From: Sedimentisphaerales bacterium
GTDB lineage: Bacteria > Planctomycetota > Phycisphaerae > Sedimentisphaerales > Anaerohalosphaeraceae
Reading direction: 5' to 3'
Assembly (NCBI GenBank): GCA_016926155.1
Contig: JAFGPC010000183.1
Span: forward strand, 1 to 64,000
DNA: 64,000 nucleotides
The notes beneath the pieces are model-generated. The model was given only the letters and a program-made list of their open reading frames with translations. It did not search any database and was not told the origin of the DNA. Position numbers and translations under genes: made by a program. Below are positions 10,076 through 18,799 of this stretch, one piece after another (position 1 is the stretch's first letter; each line of letters begins with the position of its first letter).

Positions 10076-12103
10076 TTATTCACAGAACGTAGCCGGTTCT
10101 CGACCGCATTCCATCCACGTCGCTGCAAGTATTGCGAAGTCGGCAAGATCGACACGACAGTTACCGTCGTAATCATAAGGCAGCAGCACGTCGTCAAGAC
10201 ATACCCAACTTCCCCATAATGAGAGGATGTCATTGGTTGGATTGTCATCTTTATCCTGCCACGGAAGCTTACCGTCCCAGATAGTAAAATCATCCACCAT
10301 GCCATCAAAGTAAGCATTGTGATCGAGGCCCAGCGGTGAAATACTGATGCGATTCATAGCATCGGAAAGGGACACAGCTCCCTTGCCGATTTCCTTGCCG
10401 TTCTTGTAGATATACAAAAATTGAACCCATTTATCATACGTCACGGTAATCATCTGCCACTTACCAACATCCAAAGGCTCGGTTGTAATAATATCTCCGT
10501 AGTGCGGCCAGAAAGCAATGTTACCACCCGAAGAATACACCTGTCTCATTGAGCCGGCTTCATCAGTATCACCGGTGTAGAACTCACTTCTTCCGAAACC
10601 GCCCAACATTACAGTGCTTACAGGAACAGCATTGAGATAAACCCATTGATTGATGGTCCAGGAACTTGTCGGACTGAAAATATTCTCGACTCCTTCAGGA
10701 AGAACAACATTTTCTGCTATGACAATATAGTTGGGATCCGGACCGAAGACAAGAGCGTTATCGCCCGGTTGACCCGTGTTTCCGCCATCGATCGCCCATA
10801 TGGCAGGAAATGTATAATCAAGAACACCGTTGATGCCGTTGCCACTACTGTCGACAGCAATCTTTCCTTCAGTTTCATCAAATTTCCAGTCCACGACTTT
10901 GACAGGATCCTTGTATGGCGGGCTCAACTCGATGTTATCAAAGTTAAGCGTACCGGCGGCGGACACCTCGATAATAAGCTGAGACGTTACGTTCCAAGGA
11001 AAATTCGGATCGGATGCATTTACACTCAGTTTGATCCAGTTCCAGTCGGCCGAAGTAGTGCCGGTTTCAGCGGTCTGACTGGCAAAAGGAATACCGTTGG
11101 GATCTGCTACTTTTAAGGTTACTGTCCCTTCGACATTGGCTGGGTCACCTTTGAACCAGACAACCAGTTCCTGGTCGTCTTTGTCGGTAAGATCGATATC
11201 GCGCGGAGTATCCTTGATCAGCGCACCACCACCTTCATCGAAAATCGCCTTCATGGAATTGTTGCCGTCATAGGAAACTGCGGTATCCAGTAAAACTGTT
11301 GCACCGTTACCTGTCCACAACGAATTCAGCGAATCACTGTTTTCATATAGTTCAAAACCATCCGGAAGGAGTTCGGGATTATAGGCATGCGAATGCTTGG
11401 CAAGTTCAATATCGCTCAGAGCACGATCGAAAATCACAGCCTCATCCATATACCCTTCCATTGCATCGGAATCCGAGTCACGACGGCCACCAAATGTCTC
11501 GATAGGACAATCGATATTCAGAGAAGTGGTTCCGACCAGTATCGCATTGATAAAAACCTGTGTTTTACCGGCCTTCTTTCGGAATGTAATGTGAGACCAC
11601 TTGCCTACCGGAACAATAAGGCTTGTTCCCGGTTCAGGATCGAACTCTGCATCCCAGACACCATACTCTGTGAAACTCAGTCTTTCCTCGGTATTCCAGC
11701 CGACAAGCCTTAATGAAAAGTCAGGACTGTCACAAAGCGCCTGAGCCTGTGTCGAAGTATTCTTCTTGACAATAAATTCTGCCGTCCACTCTGGAGTTTC
11801 AACGGTTCCGCCGCTGGTCCACATCAGGTCATTCTGGCCGCCCCTTTCGAACAAGACGGCTTTGCCCGGCCCAAACGCACCCTCCTGATTCAGGTCGACC
11901 AAAGAACGATAAGTACCATTGAGTCCCCCACTGCCGTAGTCGATACAGTCCGTGCCCGATAGCTCGTCGAATTTGTACCAGTGCAATGGATCCGAAGCGT
12001 TAATTGCCGCATTCCATGCAACTTCATCTGCAATTGAAGCCGTCGAAATCACACAAAGAATAAGAAAAAGCAAACCATATTTATTTTTGTCGTTCTTTAT
12101 CAT
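10076..12103 (-). CDS. Secreted LamG-sandwich-LamG protein with C-terminal dockerin-like motif
   Basis: 675 residues. Signal peptide to about A25 (ISTASIA/DEVAW), LamG (26-245), a carbohydrate-binding-like sandwich (250-400), second LamG (405-640), and one dockerin-like calcium loop at the extreme C-terminus (DYDGNCRVDLADFAILAATW). There is no recognisable catalytic domain, so binding or scaffolding on a polysaccharide is the likely role. AAGGAG at 12111-12116 lies 7 nt before the ATG. It is paralogous along its whole length to the gene upstream at 12185-14185 (both begin the mature protein with a WNAAINAS/WDAAINAS stretch and share the LHWYK/LNWYK start of LamG). The single loop is unlike a classical paired clostridial dockerin, so cohesin binding should not be assumed. 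Confidence 0.85.
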   Translation of the reverse strand: MIKNDKNKYGLLFLILCVISTASIADEVAWNAAINASDPLHWYKFDELSGTDCIDYGSGGLNGTYRSLVDLNQEGAFGPGKAVLFERGGQNDLMWTSGGTVETPEWTAEFIVKKNTSTQAQALCDSPDFSLRLVGWNTEERLSFTEYGVWDAEFDPEPGTSLIVPVGKWSHITFRKKAGKTQVFINAILVGTTSLNIDCPIETFGGRRDSDSDAMEGYMDEAVIFDRALSDIELAKHSHAYNPELLPDGFELYENSDSLNSLWTGNGATVLLDTAVSYDGNNSMKAIFDEGGGALIKDTPRDIDLTDKDDQELVVWFKGDPANVEGTVTLKVADPNGIPFASQTAETGTTSADWNWIKLSVNASDPNFPWNVTSQLIIEVSAAGTLNFDNIELSPPYKDPVKVVDWKFDETEGKIAVDSSGNGINGVLDYTFPAIWAIDGGNTGQPGDNALVFGPDPNYIVIAENVVLPEGVENIFSPTSSWTINQWVYLNAVPVSTVMLGGFGRSEFYTGDTDEAGSMRQVYSSGGNIAFWPHYGDIITTEPLDVGKWQMITVTYDKWVQFLYIYKNGKEIGKGAVSLSDAMNRISISPLGLDHNAYFDGMVDDFTIWDGKLPWQDKDDNPTNDILSLWGSWVCLDDVLLPYDYDGNCRVDLADFAILAATWMECGREPATFCE

Positions 12104-12184
12104 TTCTGAACTCCTTATATTAAATCACAGTTCAACCAACGGTCCATAAAAACAGTACTGCTCCTCAACAAACTCAATTTTTTA

Positions 12185-14185
12185 TTACAATCCCTCAGGA
12201 TATCGACCGGAATCCAGCCAGGCATCAAGGAACGCCGCCAAATCCGCAATATCAATAATACAGTCGCCGTTCGTATCGTAGGCCGGAGGATTCGTGCAGA
12301 CCCATCCAGCATACATCGAAAGGATGTCGTTGGTCGGATCGTCATCGTCGTCCGTCATTGGAAGTACTCCGTCAAAGATACTAAAATCGTCGATCATCGC
12401 CGTCAGGGGCGGTTGATTCGCAGCATCTTCCCAAGCGACAACTCCAGTTCCGATCTTGATTGAGTTTTCAGTAACATCGATAAGAGTATCGTTTTCGCTG
12501 GAAATTACATATGCGTCAAGATACATCGTAAACTGTCTGCTCCACTTGTCATATGTAACCGTCAACATATGCCACTCGCCAAGAGAAGGCTCCGTACCAG
12601 GCCACATACCATTTTCACCGTAGTTGAACTCTACTGAACCACCGGTCCAGAAGTTGAAATAGCGGTCGTTATATCCGGAACCGTCCACAAATACACAATC
12701 ACCAAAACCGGCAATCATGGTGGTACCGGGATCGGCTTCAATTTTAACCCAGATATTCATCGACCATGATGAATCTCCCTTGAAAATATCTTCTACATCA
12801 AGCTGTGACAGGTCAATATTAAGCGCCGTAATAGACTTCGTAGCATCACCGTCGAACAAAATCGCATTGTCGTCCGGCTCCCCTGTACGGCCACCACCAA
12901 TAATCCAGTTACTGTCGCCAAATCCGCCGTTAAGTACTCCGTCGATATCGTTGCCGGAACTATCAACTGCAACAGCACCGCTCGACTCGTTGAACAGCCA
13001 CTCGACAACCTTACGGGCCTTAGGAACGACAATACCAAGATCATCAACATAAATCGTCCCGCCGCCTGTAACTTCGATCTGAATCGAGGCTATATTCACC
13101 CATGCAAGGTTCGGATCGGAAGCATTCGGAACCGCAAGAACAATTTCTGTCCATTCATCTTGTTGTATCACACCCATAGAGGTTGTACTGCTGACAGGAT
13201 TGTCGTTCGGATCGAGAACACTCAACATAATGTCGCCGGCCTCATTACCCGCATCGCCTTTGATCCAGACAACAAGTTTTTTCCCGGCATCACTGATATA
13301 GTCCGACATGGATGCAACGATTGTTTTCTTGATCGTATCACCGGCGGCGACTTCGGCTTTCATAGACTGCATCCCCTTATGAGTCTCACTGGTTTCCAGC
13401 ATGATAGTTCCATCGCTGTTCCAAAGCATTGCCATCGCCGCTGTATCCTGATAGCCCTCGAAATCGTCATAGGCAAGATCAAGCCATGGAGCAGCTATCG
13501 CAGCATGAGCCGCAATTTCCGTATCATCCAGCGCTCTGTCATAAACGACCGCTTCATCAAGAAGACCATAAAACTGATCACCCGTGGCTTTACTTATTCG
13601 ATCACGAGGCAGGTCTACTGTATTCGTTTGCGTACCTACGAGAATACCGTTGATAAATGCCTGAATCCCCTCGCTGTTTCGGCGAATCACAAAGTGAATC
13701 CACTTGCCTATCGGAGCAGAATGAGTCTGACCCGGCTGGACGGTGAAATAATAATCCGCTACGCCATACTGAGTAAAACCGACATTTTGAGTATCCCAAC
13801 CCTGAATACGAATCGAGGTCGAGGATCCGTCATGCAATGCCTGGTTTGCAGTACCATTTTTCATAACCAGATACTCAACCGTATAATCATCGGTAAGATT
13901 AGTTCCGCCAAACTGAATCACCGAACCAAGACCTCCGTCAAACTCAACAGCAGAACCCGCTCCGAAAACTCCATCCTGCCCCAGCGACACATTCGTATAA
14001 GTACCGTTAAGACCGCCTGAGCCGGAATCAGAACATACAGTTCCCTGTGCTTCATCAAGCTTGTACCAGTTTAATGGGTTTGATGCGTTAATGGCCGCAT
14101 CCCAGTTCGCCTCTTGCCCAATCGCTGAGCCGACACCGATCAGCATTGACACAGCAAGAAGCCCAATTGTTTTTCTCCCAGTCAT
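12185..14185 (-). CDS. Secreted LamG-sandwich-LamG protein with C-terminal dockerin-like motif (paralogue)
   Basis: 666 residues with the same order as the downstream gene: signal peptide (1 to about 23, GSAIG/QEANW), LamG, central sandwich with VVWIKGDAGNEAGD, second LamG, and a final DTNGDCIIDIADLAAFLDAW loop. The ATG is preceded by a near-perfect ribosome site (GAGGAGGT, 14193-14200, 8 nt spacing), one of the strongest in the window. It is first in the four-gene minus-strand run and has a long, palindrome-rich upstream region that may control the whole set. Export and binding are inferred from the signal peptide and LamG fold; no enzyme motif is visible. Confidence 0.85.
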   Translation of the reverse strand: MTGRKTIGLLAVSMLIGVGSAIGQEANWDAAINASNPLNWYKLDEAQGTVCSDSGSGGLNGTYTNVSLGQDGVFGAGSAVEFDGGLGSVIQFGGTNLTDDYTVEYLVMKNGTANQALHDGSSTSIRIQGWDTQNVGFTQYGVADYYFTVQPGQTHSAPIGKWIHFVIRRNSEGIQAFINGILVGTQTNTVDLPRDRISKATGDQFYGLLDEAVVYDRALDDTEIAAHAAIAAPWLDLAYDDFEGYQDTAAMAMLWNSDGTIMLETSETHKGMQSMKAEVAAGDTIKKTIVASMSDYISDAGKKLVVWIKGDAGNEAGDIMLSVLDPNDNPVSSTTSMGVIQQDEWTEIVLAVPNASDPNLAWVNIASIQIEVTGGGTIYVDDLGIVVPKARKVVEWLFNESSGAVAVDSSGNDIDGVLNGGFGDSNWIIGGGRTGEPDDNAILFDGDATKSITALNIDLSQLDVEDIFKGDSSWSMNIWVKIEADPGTTMIAGFGDCVFVDGSGYNDRYFNFWTGGSVEFNYGENGMWPGTEPSLGEWHMLTVTYDKWSRQFTMYLDAYVISSENDTLIDVTENSIKIGTGVVAWEDAANQPPLTAMIDDFSIFDGVLPMTDDDDDPTNDILSMYAGWVCTNPPAYDTNGDCIIDIADLAAFLDAWLDSGRYPEGL

Positions 14186-14450
14186 TGCAATGACCTCCTC
14201 AAAAAATGAAAATTACCTCGCCCGACCATCGGACGCACACGTCGGTTTTCTCTAATGATGTGATTCCAGTCGCATGGATGCGTGTCCCTGAGGGGGTATG
14301 ACAGAATCGCCGGATGAATACCCTCCGCGTTCATGCAGGTCAAGACCTGCCCCATCGTGAATACATCCAAACACCACCCAGGTCCTTGACACATGTATTT
14401 TCGGCTCCCTTGAATTGATGTCCAGGGATTCAAATACCTCTTAATACACT
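14186..14450 (-). promoter_or_regulatory. Palindrome-rich leader of the LamG/CotH gene run
   Basis: On the minus strand this stretch holds several hairpins before the strong ribosome site: GCAGGTC/GACCTGC at 14335-14350 (7 bp, 2-nt centre), GGGGTAT pairing with ATACCC around 14293-14324, and nested GACG/CGTC and CCGAC/GTCGG pairs around 14220-14245. It matches no riboswitch consensus I recognise. It could be a structured leader or a set of operators. A small open frame across it (14182-14433) looks non-coding. Confidence 0.3.
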
Positions 14451-14849
14451 TTAATACTACTGTAAATTTTCAGATTCTGCAATAAAAAAAAGTGGCGTTA
14501 TAATGGGTCTTTTATGCACTCTTTGCCGTCGCTGCGATAACAGTTATTTAAATACACAACCATTTGTCATACATATCAAGAGGTAAATCTATCGAGTTCC
14601 ATCGAGCAACCAATATTTTCTTGATAGATATTATCGTATACCATGTAGGATAACAATCGCAACGGCGCCGATCTTGAGTACCTGACCATGAAGTTAGTAA
14701 TTTTTTAATTCCATAAATAAGAAGCGGAATTCAATATAGCCCATTTGAAATGAAAGTATTATATTGTTGGAAACCTTTAAAGGTGATTTCGTGAAATGTG
14801 TCAGATGAATCGCAGCAATTATTGATGTTTTAACCGAAGGGTTTTTCGT
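14451..14849. other. Intergenic region, AT-rich, nothing firm
   Basis: This separates divergent genes. It has an isolated TATAAT at 14499 without a good -35 partner, a direct repeat of ATCGAG around 14591-14606, and a weak inverted repeat TATCAAGA/TCTTGATA (14574-14581 and 14619-14626). I see no gene remnant. Confidence 0.4.
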
Positions 14850-16118
14850 ATGGAAAAAATATTTATCAACGGTACCGGTCGGCAAAAAATTCTATATATG
14901 TTTAAAATGTTCCTTTTTATGATTCTTTTAAACTGTACAGGATTGGCCCGATCTGCCGCTAAAGAGTACCACTTTCAGGGCGGTATTTCTAAACAAGTGC
15001 TGGAGAATTATCTTTCACGTTCGACCACGTACTGTGAATTGCTCAATCCCCCGAGACTGGAAGAACTGGGAAGCTCACTGGATGAAAGTATTCGTTATCT
15101 GAGCCGTACGGGAGCCAAATTCATCGGGCGCAGTATTTACATGTGGGGCCGAGAATCACGGCTTCCGGAACTACTGGAACGGGGCAGGCAGGCGGCGGCG
15201 AAAGTTCACAAAGCCGATCCCGAGATTGTCCTGCAGGCCTGCGCATTTGAAATTGTGACTGACGAGGTCAATACCCTGCCGATCCCGGAGTGGGTGTTCC
15301 AGGAGTTCGGACTTTCGGTCGAGCAGCGTTATTTCAATCTGGATGCAATGCGGTATCCGCCGAACCGCTACCGGGATAACTGGGGACGCGACTCGTCGAT
15401 CATCCCGGATATTACCAGGCCGGAAACACAGATGTGGTTTTTTTACCTGATCGCGAGCTACGTGGATATCGGTGTCGAAGCGATCCATTTGGGCCAGGTT
15501 GAAATCATGAATGAGTGCGATCCGGAGAACGACTGCTGGTACGATGTAGCCGGCCGCATCAGGAAATATGCACGCACGCATGCACGCCGGGGCTTTGTGA
15601 TCTGTGATGCCCATGTGCCCAGCGGCGGCATTGTCAAAGACGGCAAGCTTCTTCTGGATTTTCACAGTTTTCCGCTTCGTGTTGAAGAACTCCTTTCCGG
15701 AGGGGAACAGGGATATATCGCGGTAGGCCATTACGACAGTATTTATCAGAAAAGCAAAGGCGGAATCACGCCAAGTGGATGGAAATGCCAGTCTCTGCCG
15801 TATTTGGTGGAATTTGATAATTTCGGCCGCAGCGGACATGAAGGGCAGGTATACGGCTTGCACTGGATCTGGGGATACGATGAGATCGGCTGGTTTGCCC
15901 GACAACCAAAAGAGTATCGCGAGATGTGGCTCCACTACGCCTGGCACTGGCTCAAATGTAATGATCCGGCAGGCCATTTACAGATGCCCGGCTCCAGAGT
16001 GCTTCATTCTCCGGTTGACGGCAACGGATGGTATTGGGCCAATAATCCCAGCGAAGCATTACCCACAGGATTTGGAGACGAGGATATTATTAAGGGGATC
16101 TGGACAGTGGATGAATGA
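14850..16118 (+). CDS. Unrecognised secreted protein, possible TIM-barrel glycoside hydrolase-like fold
   Basis: 422 residues with an N-terminal signal peptide; a second start at residue 17 (MFKMFLFMILLNC...) would give a more standard one, with cleavage near RSA/AKEYHF in either case. No family is recognised with confidence. The mature part has alternating predicted strands and helices with acidic or aromatic residues at strand ends (GRSIYMWGRES, IHLGQVEIMNE, GFVICDAHVPSGG, YLVEFDNFG, LHWIWGYDEIGWF), which is what a sugar-binding TIM barrel looks like. The MNE and EFDNFG motifs are candidate catalytic acids, but this is a guess. It stands alone, with a terminator-like hairpin 28 nt after its stop. 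Confidence 0.7.
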   Translation: MEKIFINGTGRQKILYMFKMFLFMILLNCTGLARSAAKEYHFQGGISKQVLENYLSRSTTYCELLNPPRLEELGSSLDESIRYLSRTGAKFIGRSIYMWGRESRLPELLERGRQAAAKVHKADPEIVLQACAFEIVTDEVNTLPIPEWVFQEFGLSVEQRYFNLDAMRYPPNRYRDNWGRDSSIIPDITRPETQMWFFYLIASYVDIGVEAIHLGQVEIMNECDPENDCWYDVAGRIRKYARTHARRGFVICDAHVPSGGIVKDGKLLLDFHSFPLRVEELLSGGEQGYIAVGHYDSIYQKSKGGITPSGWKCQSLPYLVEFDNFGRSGHEGQVYGLHWIWGYDEIGWFARQPKEYREMWLHYAWHWLKCNDPAGHLQMPGSRVLHSPVDGNGWYWANNPSEALPTGFGDEDIIKGIWTVDE

Positions 16119-16146
16119 ATGTCTTTCGCATTCGATTGATGTAATT

Positions 16147-16176
16147 CCACTGCCCTTCACAGTGGTCTTTTCTTTA
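16147..16176 (+). terminator. Rho-independent terminator after 14850-16118
   Basis: CCACTG (16147-16152) and CAGTGG (16160-16165) enclose a 7-nt loop and are followed by TCTTTTCTTTA. The stem is short but the position and T-run fit an intrinsic terminator. Confidence 0.6.
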
Positions 16177-16422
16177 TATTTCACTTTATGGACCACAGAA
16201 ATTGCGGCAAAATTCCTCGGATTCAAAAGTAGTATAGTCTCGTATTGATCTTATTTGATATATCAGAATTATGTAATATTCCTACATCGAATTCGACTAA
16301 TTCTGAAACAACCTCAACACAGGCGTATCCGGGAATTATCCCATAGCAATTCGTTAACAGCAGACCAGCGTATTTCAGGGCTTTTTTATTGAGCTTCCGA
16401 TCTATGCTGATGATCAGGCCTG
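16177..16422. other. Intergenic region without recognisable gene
   Basis: AT-rich sequence. A minus-strand frame (16223-16492, TTG start) is open for 89 codons but has no ribosome site and no recognisable protein, so it is not called. Confidence 0.4.
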
Positions 16423-16452
16423 TTGAGATTAAAGCCCTGATTGTGGTATCAT
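16423..16452 (+). promoter_or_regulatory. Possible sigma70 promoter for the sulfatase pseudogene
   Basis: TTGAGA (16423-16428), an 18-nt spacer and TATCAT (16447-16452). Downstream, the hexamer TGTACA occurs three times (16464, 16527, 16536), the last touching the start codon, and could be a regulator site. Confidence 0.4.
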
Positions 16453-16540
16453 AGACTATGTTCTGTACAGGAACAGTGATAATGAAAGGCAAATGCCGGA
16501 CAAAAAAACTTTTGAATAAGGAGAACTGTACATACTGTAC

Positions 16541-18092
16541 ATGTCGTCAAACAGTAAGGATCTTCAGTTGCTAATAAATCGACGTCAGTTTCTCCAGGCG
16601 GCTGGGGCAGGCGCTGTTTCCATAGCTTCATTGAACCCTGCATGTTTATTGGCACAGGAAGAATCTGCAAAGCTTTCCCCTCCCAATGTTCTGGTCATCT
16701 TCGATGATCAGCTCCGAGCAGACGCGTGCAGTATCTATGGAGGCAGGAACATCGAAACACCCAATATCGATCTGCTTGCCAGGCAGGGAGTGCGCTTTAC
16801 CAATGCCACATCCACCTGTCCCCTCTGCACTCCCTTTCGAGGCATGCTTCAGACCGGCCGGTACCCAACGCATTCGGGGTTGGTCCTGAATTGGGTCGAG
16901 GCCAATCCCAACCAAAGATGCATTGCCCACATATTCAAAGATGCAGGTTACCATACCGGCTTTATTGGCAAATGGCACCTCTCGGCCGGAAGGCTCAAGA
17001 AGGCAGGCAAGTATAAACCCAACCAAGAAGCCATCCAAGCCTACGTCCAAGAAAATCCGAATACCGAATTCACGCCCCCCGGCCCAAACCGTCTTGGATA
17101 CGACCATTGGGAGACATTTAACTTTCACTGCACTTTTCACAATTGGTGGTTCTACCGGGATGATCCGCAAAAGATCGTGATGCCCGGATACGAAACCGAC
17201 GGCGAAACCGATCTGGCCATAAAGTTTATGAAAAAGAACAAAGACTCCAACAAACCCTTTTTTTTTAATGATGGCCCCCCATCCACCGCATCCGCCATTT
17301 GGTATTCCTCACGTACCCGAAGGCTACCTGGAGGAGATCCCGGAACAGCTTCATTGGTCTCCCAATGTTCCTGAAAACCATCCTCGCAGGAAGAATCCGC
17401 TTCAAGCTCGCTGCTACTACGCGATGGCGAAAAATATGGATGACAACGTCGGCCGAATTATGAAATTCCTCGATAGTTCGGGCCTTGCAGATAATACCAT
17501 CGTCGTATTCACCGCCGACCATGGCGAACAGCATGGCTCGCACAACCGAATCAATAAGATGGTTCCTTATGTCGAGTCAGTGAACATTCCACTGATTATT
17601 CGCTGGCCGGGAAAAATACCTGCCGGGACTACCAGTGACGAGCTTTACAGCCCCATGGACCACATGGCTACATTGTGCGGGCTGTCAAGACTAAAACCAT
17701 CCGACACCTCCGACGGAATCGATCTAAGCAGGACCGTCCTGGACAAGGGTAGAGTAAATCGCGATGAATTAATGATGATGAATTATGTCTCGCATTGGGA
17801 TTTCTTCCAATCGGGAACGTCATGGCCGGAGTGGAGAGGCGTCAGAACAAATCAGTACACTTACGCCAAGTGGCTGACCGGCCAGGAAGAGCTTTACGAC
17901 TACGCAAGCGATCCGTACCAGATGAATAACCTGGCCTAGAACCAAAAGGACCTACCTCGGCTCAAGAAGATGCGTAAAGTGCTGAAAGACCTGCTCGCAC
18001 AGGCACATGATGAGTTCTTGTCAGGCACCCAATACGCAGACTGGTATGACGATCAACGTAATCTGGTACGCACAGCCTTGGGCCCGATATGA
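16541..18092 (+). pseudogene. Tat-exported sulfatase, broken by a frameshift and a nonsense codon
   Basis: The N-terminal part (16541 to about 17260) carries a twin-arginine signal (NRRQFLQAAGAGA), the metal site NVLVIFDDQ and the formylglycine motif CTPFR followed by GMLQTGR, so it is a cysteine-type S1 sulfatase. At a run of nine T (17258-17266) the frame is lost. The next frame continues with the family sequence (MMAPHPPHPPF, then FTADHGEQHG) as far as TAG at 17937-17939. Past that TAG the same frame stays sulfatase-like (PRLKKMRKVLKDLLAQAHDEF) to TGA at 18090-18092. One T fewer would join the halves, but the TAG would still cut about 50 residues. AAGGAG sits 17 nt before the ATG, farther than usual. 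This is probably a decayed gene; a homopolymer sequencing error could explain only the first lesion. Confidence 0.85.
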
Positions 18093-18251
18093 CAAGTTGA
18101 CAACATAGCCACCTTGATTGTTATTTGCCACCATTTAAGAAGGAAATTCTTGACAATTCAAGTGTGCTCCTACAGAATTGCTGGCACCGAAAAGAACCGT
18201 TTGCGTGCTATATTAGGGGAGATTTCCTGATAAAATTTACTGCCAATAGTA
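18093..18251. other. Intergenic gap before the RHS scrap
   Basis: Contains TTGACA near 18152 with a weak CAGAAT 17 nt on, a possible promoter with no clear intact target. Nothing else is seen. Confidence 0.3.
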
Positions 18252-18590
18252 GTGCAGGACAGTGTCACGTATGTCGAGAGCTTCACGTATGACGGACTGG
18301 GGCGGATGCTGACCGCTGATAAGGTGATTGACGAAACGAACCCGACGCCGGATACGCAGATCAGCGAGATTACGTTTGCGTATAACGACCTGGGGCAGGT
18401 GACGGACTTTGATCAGGCCTTGTTCGGCGGGACCACCCGCACGATGGACTATACCTTTGATCAGGCGGGCTATCTGACTGCGACGACGTATCCGGACAGC
18501 ACAGTCATAAACCGGATCAATGACTGGCAGGAACGGATCGAACTCGTAACGGAGGATTTTGACCATTGGTTAAACTGCGAAGCTTACTGA
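18252..18590 (+). pseudogene. RHS/YD-repeat protein fragment
   Basis: About 90 codons show RHS-type YD repeats (FTYDGLGRMLTA, FAYNDLGQVTDF, DYTFDQAGYLTATTY), then the similarity stops and the frame ends at 18590. RHS proteins are normally over a thousand residues long, and here there is no start region, signal or core, so this is a scrap. Its base composition is clearly richer in G+C than the AT-rich flanks, which fits a transferred or rearranged piece. A short open stretch in another frame after it (about 18570-18699, AEYASFSSIMKKLRNEYNR) has no recognisable identity. Confidence 0.7.
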
Positions 18591-18799
18591 AGAAGTCGAT
18601 GAGGAATATGCAGAGTATGCAAGTTTTTCTAGTATCATGAAGAAGCTGCGAAACGAATACAACAGGATTATGACACTCAGGAGATGCTTTATTATATAGG
18701 AAATCCCTTGCAAATCGGATTCCTCTTGTTATATACTTAATGTTGGTTTGGCTGTTAACACTCGGAAATGGGTATGGATGTAGTTTAGGAGAAAAACAG

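Noticed and set aside
13160-14020. 286-codon plus-strand frame antisense to the LamG gene
   Set aside because: It lies fully inside a well-supported gene and shows no leader, ribosome site or known motif.
14182-14433. 83-codon frame across the leader of the LamG gene
   Set aside because: It covers the strong ribosome site of the LamG gene and has Trp/Cys-rich random-looking sequence; the hairpins explain the stretch better.
15171-15977. 268-codon minus-strand frame antisense to the 14850 gene
   Set aside because: No start signal and an arbitrary composition; the plus-strand frame has a signal peptide and barrel-like pattern.
16223-16492. 89-codon minus-strand frame in the gap before the sulfatase
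   Set aside because: TTG start, no ribosome site, and it overlaps the candidate sulfatase promoter; no recognisable protein.
17258-17266. Programmed frameshift or slippage that would keep the sulfatase functional
   Set aside because: The downstream in-frame TAG still removes the C-terminal 50 residues, so decay is the simpler reading.
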